A DNA stretch of 64,000 bases from an uncultured Clostridia bacterium (GTDB lineage: Bacteria > Bacillota > Clostridia > TANB77 > CAG-508). The DNA lies in the NCBI GenBank assembly GCA_934120315.1, contig CAKOTX010000003.1:72082-136081 (forward strand), in the 5' to 3' direction. The position numbers and the translations under genes are program-made. The notes under the pieces were generated by a model that was given only the letters and a program-made list of their open reading frames with translations, had not been told where the DNA came from and searched no databases. Shown in pieces: positions 18,537 to 28,613 of this stretch; the stretch's first letter is position 1, and each line of letters opens with the position of its first letter.

Positions 18537-19919
18537 TTATAGTGGATTAACTTCCATTCCTTCTTTTGTGTCTTTTACTACATATCCTTTTTCAGAAATT
18601 AAGTCTCTTAATCTATCTGATTCTGCCCAATTTTTTTCTTGTCTTGCTTTTTTACGTTGTTCTACTAATTCTAATATTTCTTCTGGAATTGTTTCTTGTT
18701 TTTTCTTTTCTGTTATCTTAATTCCAAGGACTGTATCAAACTTTTCTAATAACTTTGCTATTTTAGGTGATTTATCTGCATATTTTACGGCTTCCCATAC
18801 TACACTCATTGCAAGTGACATATTTAAATCATCATTTATTGCTTGGTGGAATCTATTTTCCATATCACTAATTATTTCATCTGATACTTCAGCATTTCCT
18901 GCTAAATGCTTTTGATATCCATCTCTTATCCTATCTAAAGCAACTGATGCTGATTCTATTCCTTCCCAAGTAAAATTCAATTTTCCTCTATAATGGCATG
19001 AGAAATTAAATAATCTGTATACTAATGGATCATATCCTCTATTTATGATATCATCCAATAAATATACATTTCCTAAGCTTTTTGACATCTTTCCACCATT
19101 TATTAAAAGATATTCCCCATGCATCCAATAATGTGCTGGAATCTTTCCACATGCCCCTTTGCTTTGAGCAATTTCATTTTCATGATGTGTTGGTATTAAA
19201 TCAATTCCTCCTGTATGAATATCAAATACTTCTCCTAAATATTTTGTGCTCATTGCTGAACATTCAATATGCCATCCTGGATAGCTTGGTCCCCATGGAC
19301 TATCCCATTTCATCAAATGATTTTCTGGTGCTTTTATCCAAAGAGCAAAATCATATGGATTTCTTTTTTCTGGATCAACTTCTACTCTTGCTCCTGCCTT
19401 TTGTTCTCTTAAATTTACACCTGATAATATTCCATATTCATCTAATTTTGAAACGTCAAAATAAATTGCTGTTGAAGTTTCATATGCATATCCTCTTTCC
19501 ATTATTTTTTGTACTAATTCTAACATTTCTTTGATATGGTCTGTTGCCTTGCATACAATTTCTGGTGTTTCTATATTTAATCTTTCTAAATCATTAAAGA
19601 ATAATTTTGTATAATATTCTGCAATTTGTAATGGTGTTTTATGCTCTTCTCTTGCAGATTTTAACATTTTGTCTTCGCCTTCATCTCCATCTGATACAAG
19701 GTGTCCAACATCTGTTATATTCATTGCATGTTTTAATTCATAACCATTATAGCGTAATACTCTTCTTAAAATATCTTGGAATAAGTTTGTTCTCATATTT
19801 CCTATTGTTGCATTTTTATATACTGTTGGCCCACATGAATACATTCTTACTTTTCCTTTTTCTATTGGTACAAATAATTCTTTCTTTTTAGTTAATGTAT
19901 TATAAAAATATATGTCCAC
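18537..19919 (-). CDS. cysS: Cysteinyl-tRNA synthetase
   Basis: The preferred start is the GTG at 19919 (460 residues), 8 nt after GGGAG. A GTG at 19928 overlaps the ribosome site. Zinc ligands and the substrate pocket are in SCGPTVY, WHIECSAMS and HHENE. The HIGH motif appears as TIGNMRT, a departure from the usual HIGH/HLGH. KMSKS is exact in GGKMSKSLGN. The C-terminal helical tail is Lys/Glu-rich. It lies between PBP1a and argS on the same strand. Confidence 0.95.
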   Translation of the reverse strand: MDIYFYNTLTKKKELFVPIEKGKVRMYSCGPTVYKNATIGNMRTNLFQDILRRVLRYNGYELKHAMNITDVGHLVSDGDEGEDKMLKSAREEHKTPLQIAEYYTKLFFNDLERLNIETPEIVCKATDHIKEMLELVQKIMERGYAYETSTAIYFDVSKLDEYGILSGVNLREQKAGARVEVDPEKRNPYDFALWIKAPENHLMKWDSPWGPSYPGWHIECSAMSTKYLGEVFDIHTGGIDLIPTHHENEIAQSKGACGKIPAHYWMHGEYLLINGGKMSKSLGNVYLLDDIINRGYDPLVYRLFNFSCHYRGKLNFTWEGIESASVALDRIRDGYQKHLAGNAEVSDEIISDMENRFHQAINDDLNMSLAMSVVWEAVKYADKSPKIAKLLEKFDTVLGIKITEKKKQETIPEEILELVEQRKKARQEKNWAESDRLRDLISEKGYVVKDTKEGMEVNPL

Positions 19920-19946
19920 TATTTTCACTCCCTTATATGTAAAATT

Positions 19947-19988
19947 AGTTTGGAGGAGAACTATAAAATATAATTCTCCTTCAAACTT
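19947..19988 (-). terminator. Hairpin after the PBP1a gene
   Basis: A long, nearly perfect inverted repeat (AGTTTGAAGGAGAA against TTCTCCTCCAAACT plus flanking TATA pairs) begins right after the stop at 19989 and is followed by AATTTTA. It is a probable terminator or attenuator ahead of cysS. Confidence 0.6.
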
Positions 19989-22586
19989 CTATTGTGCTGT
20001 ATTTCCTCCTGATGTAGTATTACTATTGGTAATATTTCCTCCACCAGTTGTGTTTCCAGCCGTTGTATTACTCCCTCCTGTTGTAGCATTTCCAGTCGTA
20101 TTACTTCCAGAATCTGGTTTTGTCGTATTATTTGAATCTGGCTTTTTCTCTGCATCATTTTTTGGCTTTTCTTCTACTGGTTTCTTAACTTCTTCTACCT
20201 TTTTATGAATTGTACAATATTCTGTTGGCGCACTAGTTGTTGTTGTATTAACTCCTGGTGTTGTCCATAAACCTAATCTTTCTTTTTCAACAACATAATT
20301 AGCAGATCTTGTTTCTCTAGTTGATGCTGGGCAAAATTCATTTGCTAATTTTCCTGATTCTTTACATATTGTATACTGATTTTGATGTGCATCACAAGTA
20401 TCTGGTAAATGGTCTTTTACAAATACTTCTGAATAAGTATTTGAGCATTTATTTGTTGCAAGAAGTCCACTTGTTCTACATACTTTTGCATGAACAATGT
20501 TTTCTGGTTCTGCAAATAATGAATCTTCTTTTCCTTTATGAATTTCTTTCATAATTCCTGAGAATAATTGACCTGCTGGGTTTGTTCCAGGGAAACTTAT
20601 TCTTTCTGGATCATCAAATCCATACCAAGCAGCGCATGCATAATAATTTGTAAATCCACATAACCATCTATCTTTTGATGAGTTTGTTGTTCCTGTTTTT
20701 GCTGCTACATCAATTCCACTTAGTCCACAGTAAGATGCTGTTCCAGCATAACTGTCTGCTCCCTCTACAACTGATAACATTACGCTTTTTACTATATATG
20801 CTGTTTCGGCTGAACATACTTTTTCTGTTTTTTGTCCTGGTTCTAATACTACTTTTCCGTTAGAATCTTCTACTTTTGTATAGAATGTTGGTTCTATATA
20901 TGTTCCATCATTTGCTACTGTTGCATATGCTGCAGCCATTTCTAATGGACTTACACCATATGTCATACCACCAATAGCTAATGCTAAGTTTTCATCATTA
21001 TGCTCTTTATTTTCTTTTGCTGTTACTAATGATGAAATTCCCATCTTTTTCATATATTCTATTGATTTTTGTGGTGTTAATTCTGCCATAATTTTTACAA
21101 ATGGTATATTTTGTGATGTTGTTACTGCAGTTCTTACAGTCCTTAAACCTGTAAATTTATTATAGTTTTGAGGTTCATAGTCTTTTCCAAATGTTGTAGC
21201 TAAATCTGCATATATTGTTGCTAGAGTTACAATTCCTTCTTCTACACCTGGCAATACATCTGCCAATGGCTTAATAGATGAACCTGTTTGTCTTAATGAC
21301 TTTATTCTGTTCAATCCTCTTGAAGTTGTTTTTTCTCCTAATTGTCCAACAGCTCCAACTACATTTCCTGTTTTTGGATCTATAACTACTGCTGCACCTT
21401 GTGCTAATACTGCTGAACCATCTTCGTTCGTATTTTTCTTAGATTTTAAATTATATTTGCTCTTTTTAGCTTCTTCTTCCATTACTGTTTGAATTGAAGA
21501 TACTTGTGTTGAATATATTTTTAATCCACTACTATACAAATATGTTGTCGCTGCATCTTTTGAAATTTCTTTTTCTTCCATTATTTGAGCAATTAATTGG
21601 TCTATTAATGCATCTGTATGTGATGAATATACATTTCCTTTTGCACCATTTTCAAAATTAAATCCTGCATCTACTTCTGCAACAGCTGTATCATATTCTT
21701 CTTGGTTTATATACTCCAACTTTTTCATTTGTGATAAAACTGTTTTTGTTCTCTTTGCAATTTTCTCTGTTGGGTCACTTCCGAAATATGGATTATATCT
21801 ATTTGGTGAATGGTTAATTCCTGCTAAGAATGCACATTGTGCTATACTTAAATCTTTTGCTGATTTATTGAAATAGTATTCTGAAGCTATTTCAACACCT
21901 CTATTATCCTGATTTTTTCCACCGATAAATATCAAGTTCAAATATAACTCTAATATTTGGTCTTTTGATAATTCATTTTCTACTTGATATGCTTTTGCCC
22001 ATTCTTTTAATTTTCTAATTATACCATCTATTCCGCTACTTTCTTTATCTTGAGTAATATTTTTTACTAATTGCTGTGTTATTGTACTTCCTCCACCTGC
22101 AGTAGATTTTCCACCATGTGTTACAAATGATAATATTGCTGCACCTGTTCTTTTTATATCTACTCCATGATGTTTTTCGAATCTTTCGTCTTCTATTGCT
22201 ATATAGGCTTTTGGAAGGTATGGTGACATTTCTTCTAATGTTATTATTTTTCTGTTTTCATCACCAGTTAATTCTGCTATTACATTTCCATCGGTATCAT
22301 AAATTACTGAATTTTGTTTTAATACTAGTTCAGATAAATTGATTTTTAAATCGTCTCCCCATAATCCATATAATAGTCCTATTGTTACACCAGAGCCAAC
22401 TACTACAAGAATTACTAATGCAATTAAAATAATTTTTAATGCTAAAGCTAATTTTGGATGTTTATATTTTAATTTCATTTTAGTATCCTTTTTTCTTGCT
22501 TTTGCTTCTTTATTTCCTTTTTTAGATTTTACTAATGCTGTTGAAGTTTTACTGTGTTTACTTGATTTTCTTTTATTTTTTCCCAT
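19989..22586 (-). CDS. Class A penicillin-binding protein (PBP1a type)
   Basis: The protein has 865 residues. A basic cytoplasmic tail and one membrane segment (about residues 48-72) precede a GT51 glycosyltransferase domain (EDERFEKHHGVD, GGSTITQQLVKN) and a transpeptidase domain (TGSSIKPLA, SQN, KTGTTNSSKD). The last 70 or so residues are a low-complexity Asn/Thr/Gly/Ser tail, probably extracellular. It polymerises and crosslinks peptidoglycan. GGAGG lies 8 nt upstream of the ATG. It follows an uncharacterised gene on the same strand. Confidence 0.95.
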   Translation of the reverse strand: MGKNKRKSSKHSKTSTALVKSKKGNKEAKARKKDTKMKLKYKHPKLALALKIILIALVILVVVGSGVTIGLLYGLWGDDLKINLSELVLKQNSVIYDTDGNVIAELTGDENRKIITLEEMSPYLPKAYIAIEDERFEKHHGVDIKRTGAAILSFVTHGGKSTAGGGSTITQQLVKNITQDKESSGIDGIIRKLKEWAKAYQVENELSKDQILELYLNLIFIGGKNQDNRGVEIASEYYFNKSAKDLSIAQCAFLAGINHSPNRYNPYFGSDPTEKIAKRTKTVLSQMKKLEYINQEEYDTAVAEVDAGFNFENGAKGNVYSSHTDALIDQLIAQIMEEKEISKDAATTYLYSSGLKIYSTQVSSIQTVMEEEAKKSKYNLKSKKNTNEDGSAVLAQGAAVVIDPKTGNVVGAVGQLGEKTTSRGLNRIKSLRQTGSSIKPLADVLPGVEEGIVTLATIYADLATTFGKDYEPQNYNKFTGLRTVRTAVTTSQNIPFVKIMAELTPQKSIEYMKKMGISSLVTAKENKEHNDENLALAIGGMTYGVSPLEMAAAYATVANDGTYIEPTFYTKVEDSNGKVVLEPGQKTEKVCSAETAYIVKSVMLSVVEGADSYAGTASYCGLSGIDVAAKTGTTNSSKDRWLCGFTNYYACAAWYGFDDPERISFPGTNPAGQLFSGIMKEIHKGKEDSLFAEPENIVHAKVCRTSGLLATNKCSNTYSEVFVKDHLPDTCDAHQNQYTICKESGKLANEFCPASTRETRSANYVVEKERLGLWTTPGVNTTTTSAPTEYCTIHKKVEEVKKPVEEKPKNDAEKKPDSNNTTKPDSGSNTTGNATTGGSNTTAGNTTGGGNITNSNTTSGGNTAQ

Positions 22587-22658
22587 TTATAAATCCTCCG
22601 TATTTTTTTGGAATCTTCTCAAATATTATAATACATTTTGCCAAAAAAGGAAAGTATT

Positions 22659-23498
22659 TTAAGAAAATCTTTCGATTTTTCCATTTATTCCATATATTTC
22701 TTGCACCAAAACCTTGTATTTTCCTATTTTTGCTCTAATATTATCAAATGTATCTTTCATATATAAAGACGCTTCCAATAATTCTTTAGTTTCAAATTTA
22801 TCCATATTTGTTCTCCAAATTATTTCTTCTCTACCTACTTCTATTTCATAATTGTTGACATTTATCCCATTAAATCTTTTATTATAAATTATCATATCTC
22901 CTTCCAAATTTAAAATTACCGCATTTTCGTTTATTTTATATTTATTTAATACCTCTTTGTTAAAATCCATATTTAATATTAGCTGAGTCTTGGCTAAACT
23001 CTTTTTTTGATTATTTGAGACTAATATTAAAATCCCATACTCATCATATAACTCTTTTTCAATTTTTCTTAATTTATTTAAATGATTTGTTACTACTGTT
23101 ACTCTTTTATACTGTTTGGCTAATGTCTTTATAATCTGTATACATGAGTCTGTAATTTCATTTGTAGTTATTGCTAATTCAGTTTCTTCTTTTTTTTGAT
23201 TTTTCTGTTTTAAAATAAATTCTAATATTTCATAGGTTAAATATTTTTCTAGCCATCTCCCATCAAATATGTGTATATTAGCTGAATTTAATTCATTTAT
23301 TAATCGAAGATTTGTTTTTAATTCTTTACTTAAAACTACCGCATTAATTTCGGCTTTCACTATTTTAGAAATCACTTTCTTTATATTTTTTTCTTTCTCC
23401 AAATTAGCATATATTTTACAATTATCTTGTTCAATTTTTAGTTTTTGAAACACAAATTTTGGCTTATCCACCTTTTCTAGATATAATGTTTTTATCAT
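22659..23498 (-). CDS. Uncharacterised protein of 279 residues
   Basis: The preferred start is the ATG at 23498 (MIKTLYLEK), with GAGGTG just upstream. I do not recognise a family. It has no signal peptide or membrane segment and is Lys/Glu/Ile-rich. A central stretch (RVTVVTNHLNKLRKIEKELYDE, then ILILVSNNQKKSL) looks like a beta-alpha-beta unit of a Rossmann-like fold, and a short coiled or linker region sits near residue 105. It lies between the GH18 gene and PBP1a on the same strand, so a role with the cell wall is possible but unsupported by the sequence itself. Confidence 0.7.
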   Translation of the reverse strand: MIKTLYLEKVDKPKFVFQKLKIEQDNCKIYANLEKEKNIKKVISKIVKAEINAVVLSKELKTNLRLINELNSANIHIFDGRWLEKYLTYEILEFILKQKNQKKEETELAITTNEITDSCIQIIKTLAKQYKRVTVVTNHLNKLRKIEKELYDEYGILILVSNNQKKSLAKTQLILNMDFNKEVLNKYKINENAVILNLEGDMIIYNKRFNGINVNNYEIEVGREEIIWRTNMDKFETKELLEASLYMKDTFDNIRAKIGKYKVLVQEIYGINGKIERFS

Positions 23499-23540
23499 AA
23501 TCACCTCAATTGAATCTATGATAAAAACTCATTAATTATG

Positions 23541-23573
23541 CAAAAAGCCTGAAACATTTTGCTTCAGACTTTT
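23541..23573 (-). terminator. Terminator of the GH18 gene
   Basis: AAAAGTCTGAA pairs with TTCAGGCTTTTT (one G-U) around a loop of about 8 nt, ending in a T run, just after the stop at 23580. Confidence 0.8.
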
Positions 23574-23579
23574 ACTATT

Positions 23580-25271
23580 TTATTCACTTGCATTAGCAAG
23601 TCCTTCTTTAATTATTGCCCAAATATTAGATGTTTCCATATCTTTTCTCCAGCCAGAAGTTCCTCCTAATTTATATTTTGCAACTAATGCAACTTTTTCT
23701 TTTATTGAAGTTCCATCTTCAATCCACATTTTTATTGTATTTTTTCCTGATGCATATTCAATGTAATATTGTTTTAAATCCTCATCCCATTGTTTTTCAA
23801 CGTTATTAGGAATTTTAATGTTCATCATTGGTACAGGACTTCTATCTTTAATTTTTCCATCTGATGCAATTGTCCATTGTCTTGTATAAAATGGTATTCC
23901 TAAAATTATTTTTTCTGTATCTACTTCATCATATTGAATTATTTTTTGTAGACTCTTTTCAACCCAATTAAGACCTGCTGTTGTTCCTGGTTTTGCACTT
24001 GATGTTCCATATTGGTCATATCCCATAAATACTAAATAATCTGCTACATCTCCAATTACATTTCTGTTATAACATAAAGACCAATTTGGATCCCCATCTG
24101 GTGCAGTTACATCTACAGATAAAACAATTCCCATTTCTTGCATACGTGGTGCAAGTTCTATTATAAATCTTGAAAATTTATCTTTATCTGCTTGGTACAT
24201 ATTTTCAAAATCTATATTTATACCATCAATTTCATATTGTGCACATTTTTCTACTATACTTTGAATTAATTCTTGTCTTTTGCTGTAACTATTTAATATT
24301 GTTGATGTTACTTTTATTCCTGCATCTGAATTTGAAATCATTGGCCATATTTTATATCCATTTGAATGTGCCCACTCAATATATGTTTTTCCTGCATCTC
24401 CAACATTTTCTTTTAATGTTCCATCTGTTTTATCTAAATAGAAGAATAATGGTGATACTACATTTACTCCATCAACTACTTGTCCTGTTCTGTCCGGTGC
24501 TTTTACATATTGTGAGAAATAATCCCAAAACATGTTTACTTTTCCTTCTATTTGCTTTTTCTTTTCTACTGCTTGTCTTGCTGTTGTTATCTCATTTAAC
24601 TTATTTGTTTTTACATATCCAATTTTTCCATTTGCAGTTCTAACTTTTGTCCATCCTTTTTCAGATGTTACTCCATTATTTTTTATTACAATTAAACTTG
24701 CATTATCTTCAACTTTATCTACTGTTCTAGAAAAACTTTCTCTTTTTGATTTTACTGAAAGTTTTGATTTTGTAGTTGCCTTTAATTGTTCTCTTTCTAA
24801 TGAATCTATTGTTATTACTTTTGTTGATTCTATGTTGTTAATTTCAATATTATATACATCTGTCATTTCACTTATTGGTATGTAAACAACATCATTTTCT
24901 TTTATTGCATGTGCATTGATTTTCTTTGTCGAACCATTTAATGTTAGCTTGTTTGCTTCAAATCCTATGCTTGCAATTTTATCATTATATGTTGTTACTA
25001 TTTCGTTTATTTCATCTTCTATATAGATATATTTGTCAAAGAAATTTTTTATATCATCCATTGAAACATAAATATTGTTGTTTTCAATTTTCACGTCATA
25101 TTTAAGTCTTTGTGTTACATTTGTATTATTTATAATTAAACTAATTGAATCATCTGTTTTTTCTTTCATAAAGTCTTGTGCTTTTAACAATACTAAAATG
25201 ATTGCTATTAATACCAATACTACTATTAAAACTCTTTTTATTATATTTCCTTTTGGACCTAATTCTTTCAT
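23580..25271 (-). CDS. Membrane-anchored GH18 family glycosidase with amine-oxidase-like and SH3 modules
   Basis: The protein has 563 residues. A membrane anchor (about 13-32) is followed by a copper-amine-oxidase N-terminal-like stalk (about 40-150), a short SH3-like segment (GWTKVRTANGKIGYVKT, about 205-222) and a GH18 barrel. The GH18 signature is DGINIDFEN, with the catalytic acid at Glu356. The module set matches YdhD/YaaH-type cortical-fragment or peptidoglycan-active hydrolases of Firmicutes, so the probable substrate is peptidoglycan glycan rather than chitin. That is family inference. Terminators flank it on both sides. Confidence 0.85.
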   Translation of the reverse strand: MKELGPKGNIIKRVLIVVLVLIAIILVLLKAQDFMKEKTDDSISLIINNTNVTQRLKYDVKIENNNIYVSMDDIKNFFDKYIYIEDEINEIVTTYNDKIASIGFEANKLTLNGSTKKINAHAIKENDVVYIPISEMTDVYNIEINNIESTKVITIDSLEREQLKATTKSKLSVKSKRESFSRTVDKVEDNASLIVIKNNGVTSEKGWTKVRTANGKIGYVKTNKLNEITTARQAVEKKKQIEGKVNMFWDYFSQYVKAPDRTGQVVDGVNVVSPLFFYLDKTDGTLKENVGDAGKTYIEWAHSNGYKIWPMISNSDAGIKVTSTILNSYSKRQELIQSIVEKCAQYEIDGINIDFENMYQADKDKFSRFIIELAPRMQEMGIVLSVDVTAPDGDPNWSLCYNRNVIGDVADYLVFMGYDQYGTSSAKPGTTAGLNWVEKSLQKIIQYDEVDTEKIILGIPFYTRQWTIASDGKIKDRSPVPMMNIKIPNNVEKQWDEDLKQYYIEYASGKNTIKMWIEDGTSIKEKVALVAKYKLGGTSGWRKDMETSNIWAIIKEGLANASE

Positions 25272-25314
25272 TTGTTTTCTCCTTGTTTTTTTGTTTTATT
25301 ATATTATACACTCG

Positions 25315-25347
25315 AAAAAATAGCAAGATTTTTCTTGCTATTTTTTA
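25315..25347 (-). terminator. Terminator of lexA
   Basis: AAAAAATAGCAAG pairs with CTTGCTATTTTTT around AAAAAT and ends in a T run, 17 nt after the lexA stop. Confidence 0.9.
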
Positions 25348-25363
25348 TTAATATTTTTTATTT

Positions 25364-26011
25364 CTACATTTTTCTAAATACTCCAGCAACTTTTCCTAAT
25401 ATTTTACAGTCTGGTACTATTATAGGATCCATTGTATGATTTTCTGGTTGTAATCTTATATGGTCTTTCTCTTTGTAGAATGTTTTTACTGTTGCTTCAT
25501 CTCCTATTAATGCAACAACAATTTCTCCATTACTTGCATTGTTTTGCTTCTTTACAAGTATATAGTCTCCATCTAATATTCCAGCTTCTATCATACTTTC
25601 TCCTCTTACAGTTAACATGAAACTTTCACTATTTCCAACAAAGTCTAATGGAATTGGAAATGTGTCTGTTACATTTTCAACCGCAAGTATTGGTAATCCA
25701 GCTGTTATTTTTCCTATTACTGGTACTTCTACCATTTCTCTTTGGGTATAAAATTCTTTATTCTGTTTTGTTATAGGTTGGCCGTCTGTTCCTTTTATTA
25801 CTTTTAATGTTCTTCCTTTTTTATCTTCTTTTTTTATGAATCCTTGTTTCTCTAATTTTTCTAAATATGCATGAACTGTAGCTGTTGAGCTTAAGCCAAT
25901 TGCTTTTCCTATCTCCCTAACTGATGGTGGATATCCATTTTTTACAACTTGATCTTCAATAAATTTTAATATTGCTTTTTCCTTTCTGCTTGTTTCGGCT
26001 CTAGTTCCCAT
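25364..26011 (-). CDS. lexA: LexA repressor
   Basis: The protein has 215 residues. The winged-helix N-terminus carries [20 protein letters not shown]. The self-cleavage region reads [16 protein letters not shown] with the Ala-Gly bond, and the catalytic Ser is in GESMIEAG with the Lys further on in the [10 protein letters not shown] segment. LexA represses SOS genes until RecA filaments trigger its cleavage. I could not find a clear GAAC-N4-GTTC operator in its short upstream region. Its promoter (26044-26072) uses the terminator hairpin of greA as its -35. Confidence 0.95.
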   Translation of the reverse strand: MGTRAETSRKEKAILKFIEDQVVKNGYPPSVREIGKAIGLSSTATVHAYLEKLEKQGFIKKEDKKGRTLKVIKGTDGQPITKQNKEFYTQREMVEVPVIGKITAGLPILAVENVTDTFPIPLDFVGNSESFMLTVRGESMIEAGILDGDYILVKKQNNASNGEIVVALIGDEATVKTFYKEKDHIRLQPENHTMDPIIVPDCKILGKVAGVFRKM

Positions 26012-26043
26012 TTACATCACTTCTCCTTTTTTCTTATGTAACA

Positions 26044-26072
26044 ATAATATCATAACAAAAAAGAAATGTCAA
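26044..26072 (-). promoter_or_regulatory. Promoter of lexA, -35 inside the greA terminator
   Basis: The minus strand shows TTGACA (26072-26067), 17 nt, TATTAT (26049-26044). The TTGACA is the downstream arm of the greA terminator hairpin. Confidence 0.65.
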
Positions 26073-26092
26073 ACAAATTTTTGACATTTCTT
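26061..26092 (-). terminator. Terminator of greA
   Basis: A perfect 13-bp inverted repeat (AAGAAATGTCAAA / TTTGACATTTCTT) with a loop of about 6 nt, followed by TTTT, starts 7 nt after the greA stop. Confidence 0.9.
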
Positions 26093-26098
26093 AAAATA

Positions 26099-26575
26099 TT
26101 ATTTTTTTATTTTTCTTATTTCATATTTTATTATACCAGCTGGTGCATTAACTTCTACTGTTGCACCTTTTTTGGCTCCTAATAAAGCTTTTCCTATTGG
26201 TGATTCATTTGAAATTTTGTTTTCTGCTAAATTTACTTCTGTAGAACCAACTATAGTATATTCAACTTCTTCATCAAATTCTACATCATATAATGTTACT
26301 GTATTTCCTATTTGAACTGTTTTGGTATCTATATCTTTTTCGTCTATGATTTTAGCATATCTTACTTTGTTTTCTAATTCTGCTATTTTAGCTTCATTTT
26401 CAGCTTGAGCATTTTTAGCTTCATCATATTCAGAGTTTTCTGATAAATCTCCAAATCCTAATGCTACTTTTATTCTATCTGCTATTTCTGATCTTTTTTC
26501 TGTTCTTAAATATTCTAATTCTTTTTCTATTTTGTCATAACCTTCTTGTGTTAATATTACTTCTTTTCCTTCCAT
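26099..26575 (-). CDS. greA: Transcription elongation factor GreA
   Basis: The start is the ATG at 26575 ([20 protein letters not shown], 158 residues) because AAGGAGG lies 9 nt upstream; the longer frame is not supported. The N-terminal coiled coil ends in the acidic tip ([16 protein letters not shown]), and the C-terminal FKBP-like domain carries [18 protein letters not shown]. GreA stimulates RNA cleavage by backtracked RNA polymerase. It has its own promoter and terminator. Confidence 0.97.
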   Translation of the reverse strand: MEGKEVILTQEGYDKIEKELEYLRTEKRSEIADRIKVALGFGDLSENSEYDEAKNAQAENEAKIAELENKVRYAKIIDEKDIDTKTVQIGNTVTLYDVEFDEEVEYTIVGSTEVNLAENKISNESPIGKALLGAKKGATVEVNAPAGIIKYEIRKIKK

Positions 26576-26618
26576 AATTGTATTCCTCCTTGTTGCCATT
26601 ATGGCATATATAGTAAAT

Positions 26619-26686
26619 AGCGACTTTTTTGAAGTCGCTTATATAATAACATTTAGTATGATACTTCACTTTTTTAATTTTGTCAA
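26619..26686 (-). promoter_or_regulatory. greA promoter and 5' leader hairpin
   Basis: The minus strand shows TTGACA (26686-26681), 17 nt, TATCAT (26663-26658). Just after the expected start the leader carries an 8-bp hairpin (AGCGACTT / AAGTCGCT, 26639-26619) without a T run. A small TGCCATAATGGCA palindrome then lies next to the ribosome site. A regulatory role is possible but not shown. Confidence 0.6.
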
Positions 26687-26693
26687 GTATTTT

Positions 26694-27347
26694 TTAATCT
26701 TTTAATAAATCTTTTCCATTTTTTAGATAATCTGCCCCTGAGAATATTGTTGCTATTACTGATATTACTAACATTACTGTTGATATTATATTAATAGCAA
26801 ATTGTCCTGTTGTCATATAGATTGATGCTGAATTTGACATCATACTTGCTTCATTTGAAACTCTAAATATAAATTGTCCAAATGCAAATTTATCTAAGAA
26901 ACAGAATATAATTGCAATCATTTGTGTTACTGTTTTTAATTTTCCCCATATAGATGCTGCAATTACTTTTCCACCTTTTTCAACTGCTATTAATCTATAT
27001 CCTGAAACAATAAATTCTCTTGCCAATACTATAATTGGTATCCATGATGGAATTTTTCCATATTCTACTAATATTACAAGTGCAGATAAAACTAAGATTT
27101 TGTCTGCTAATGGATCTAGAAATTTTCCAAATGTAGTTACTTCATTTCTGCTTCTTGCTATATATCCATCTAATTTATCTGTAATTGATGCTATTATAAA
27201 TATAATATTCATAATCCAAAATGCAGATGATATTCCTAAAAATGTTCCTGGTATCCCAACCAAGTTATCTATAATTGGGATAGCCATTATAACAGGAACT
27301 AATATAATTCTAAATATTGTTAATTTGTTTGCTAAATTCATTTTCAT
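26694..27347 (-). CDS. pgsA: CDP-diacylglycerol-glycerol-3-phosphate 3-phosphatidyltransferase
   Basis: The protein has 217 residues with four to six membrane segments. The CDP-alcohol phosphotransferase signature is complete: DKLDGYIARSRNEVTTFGKF continuing into LDPLADK, with all four metal-binding Asp present. The enzyme makes phosphatidylglycerol phosphate, the precursor of phosphatidylglycerol and cardiolipin. AAGGAG lies 8 nt before the ATG at 27347. It is 12 nt downstream of the S41 peptidase gene and ends the ftsEX-M23-ctp run. Confidence 0.93.
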   Translation of the reverse strand: MKMNLANKLTIFRIILVPVIMAIPIIDNLVGIPGTFLGISSAFWIMNIIFIIASITDKLDGYIARSRNEVTTFGKFLDPLADKILVLSALVILVEYGKIPSWIPIIVLAREFIVSGYRLIAVEKGGKVIAASIWGKLKTVTQMIAIIFCFLDKFAFGQFIFRVSNEASMMSNSASIYMTTGQFAINIISTVMLVISVIATIFSGADYLKNGKDLLKD

Positions 27348-27359
27348 GATATTTACTCC

Positions 27360-28589
27360 TTATTTGCTTAATAATTCTACTGCTTTTTGTAATTGAGTGT
27401 CTTCTTCGTCTTTTACTAATAATATATTTGTTACAGACTCTGGTAATTCTACTTTTTCATCTGGTTCTATTCCTACACCATTAATTTTTGATCTATTTGG
27501 TGTATAATATTCTTCTACTGTAACTTTTAATCCCGCACCATTTCTAAGAGATAATAACTGTTGTATTACTCCTTTTCCATATGTTGTTGTTCCAACAATT
27601 GTAGCTTCTCCTAAATCTTTTAGTGCACCTGCTAATATTTCTGATGAACTTGCAGAATTTTTATTTACAAGTACTACTATTGGCATATCTATAAGAACAT
27701 CTTCTTTAGATTTTTCTATTTTTTCATTTTTGTCTTTATCAACTGTTATTAATAAATCTTTTCCCTTTGGTACAATATAATCTGCTATTTGTAGTGCTTC
27801 ATCAACTAATCCACCACCATTATTTCTTAAATCTATAATTAATGATGTTATTCCTTGATTTTTCAATTCTTCAAATTTTTCTTTAAAGTTAGTTGCTGTA
27901 TCTTCATCAAAGCTGCTTACTTCTAAATATCCTATATTATTATCTAATTTTTTTGCAATTACAGGATTTGTTGTAATCTTTTTTCTTGTAATTTCAAAAC
28001 TTTTTACTTCTTGATTTCTTAAAATTTGTAATTTTACTGTTGTTCCCTCTGCACCTTTTATATTATTTGCAGCTGCTGTCATATCATCTCCTGTGTATTC
28101 AACACCATCTATACTTTTTATTACATCCCCAGGAAGAATTCCAGCTTCTTCTGCTGGGCTATATTTTATAGGAGTTAATACTACAATTGTATTGTTTTCT
28201 GTATTTTTTGCCATGTATATTCCAATTCCAACATAGTTTCCCATTAAATTTTGTTTATAGTCTTCCATCTTATCTTTGGGAATATATTCTGTATATGGAT
28301 CTCCTAGAGATTCTACATATCCTTCAATTGCTCCTTCGTCTGCTTTATCCTCATCTATGTCATTTAAATAATATTTTTTTAATATTTTTTTAATATAATT
28401 AATAGATGTTCCATCATCACTTGTAGAATTATTAAATAGTGATGAGAGTGATTGATTTACATCTCCTATATCATATTTGTTTAAAACATATGCTGTAGTT
28501 AAAATAAATGTTATAAATGCTGTTAATATAACTAGCATTATTCCTTTATAAATTCTTTGTCTTTTCAAATATTTTTCTTCTTCTTCCAT
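27360..28589 (-). CDS. C-terminal processing peptidase (S41 family, CtpA-like)
   Basis: The protein has 409 residues. It has an N-terminal membrane anchor, a PDZ domain (about 120-200, with PAEEAGILPGDVIKSIDGVEY) and an S41 protease domain. The catalytic Ser is in SASSSEILAGAL and the Lys in TTTYGKGVIQ. CtpA-type proteases act outside the membrane. Several in Firmicutes and Proteobacteria trim or control peptidoglycan hydrolases, which fits its place directly after two M23 proteins. The exact substrate is unknown. Confidence 0.9.
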   Translation of the reverse strand: MEEEEKYLKRQRIYKGIMLVILTAFITFILTTAYVLNKYDIGDVNQSLSSLFNNSTSDDGTSINYIKKILKKYYLNDIDEDKADEGAIEGYVESLGDPYTEYIPKDKMEDYKQNLMGNYVGIGIYMAKNTENNTIVVLTPIKYSPAEEAGILPGDVIKSIDGVEYTGDDMTAAANNIKGAEGTTVKLQILRNQEVKSFEITRKKITTNPVIAKKLDNNIGYLEVSSFDEDTATNFKEKFEELKNQGITSLIIDLRNNGGGLVDEALQIADYIVPKGKDLLITVDKDKNEKIEKSKEDVLIDMPIVVLVNKNSASSSEILAGALKDLGEATIVGTTTYGKGVIQQLLSLRNGAGLKVTVEEYYTPNRSKINGVGIEPDEKVELPESVTNILLVKDEEDTQLQKAVELLSK

Positions 28590-28613
28590 TTTTATTTGGC
28601 CTTTCTATTTATT

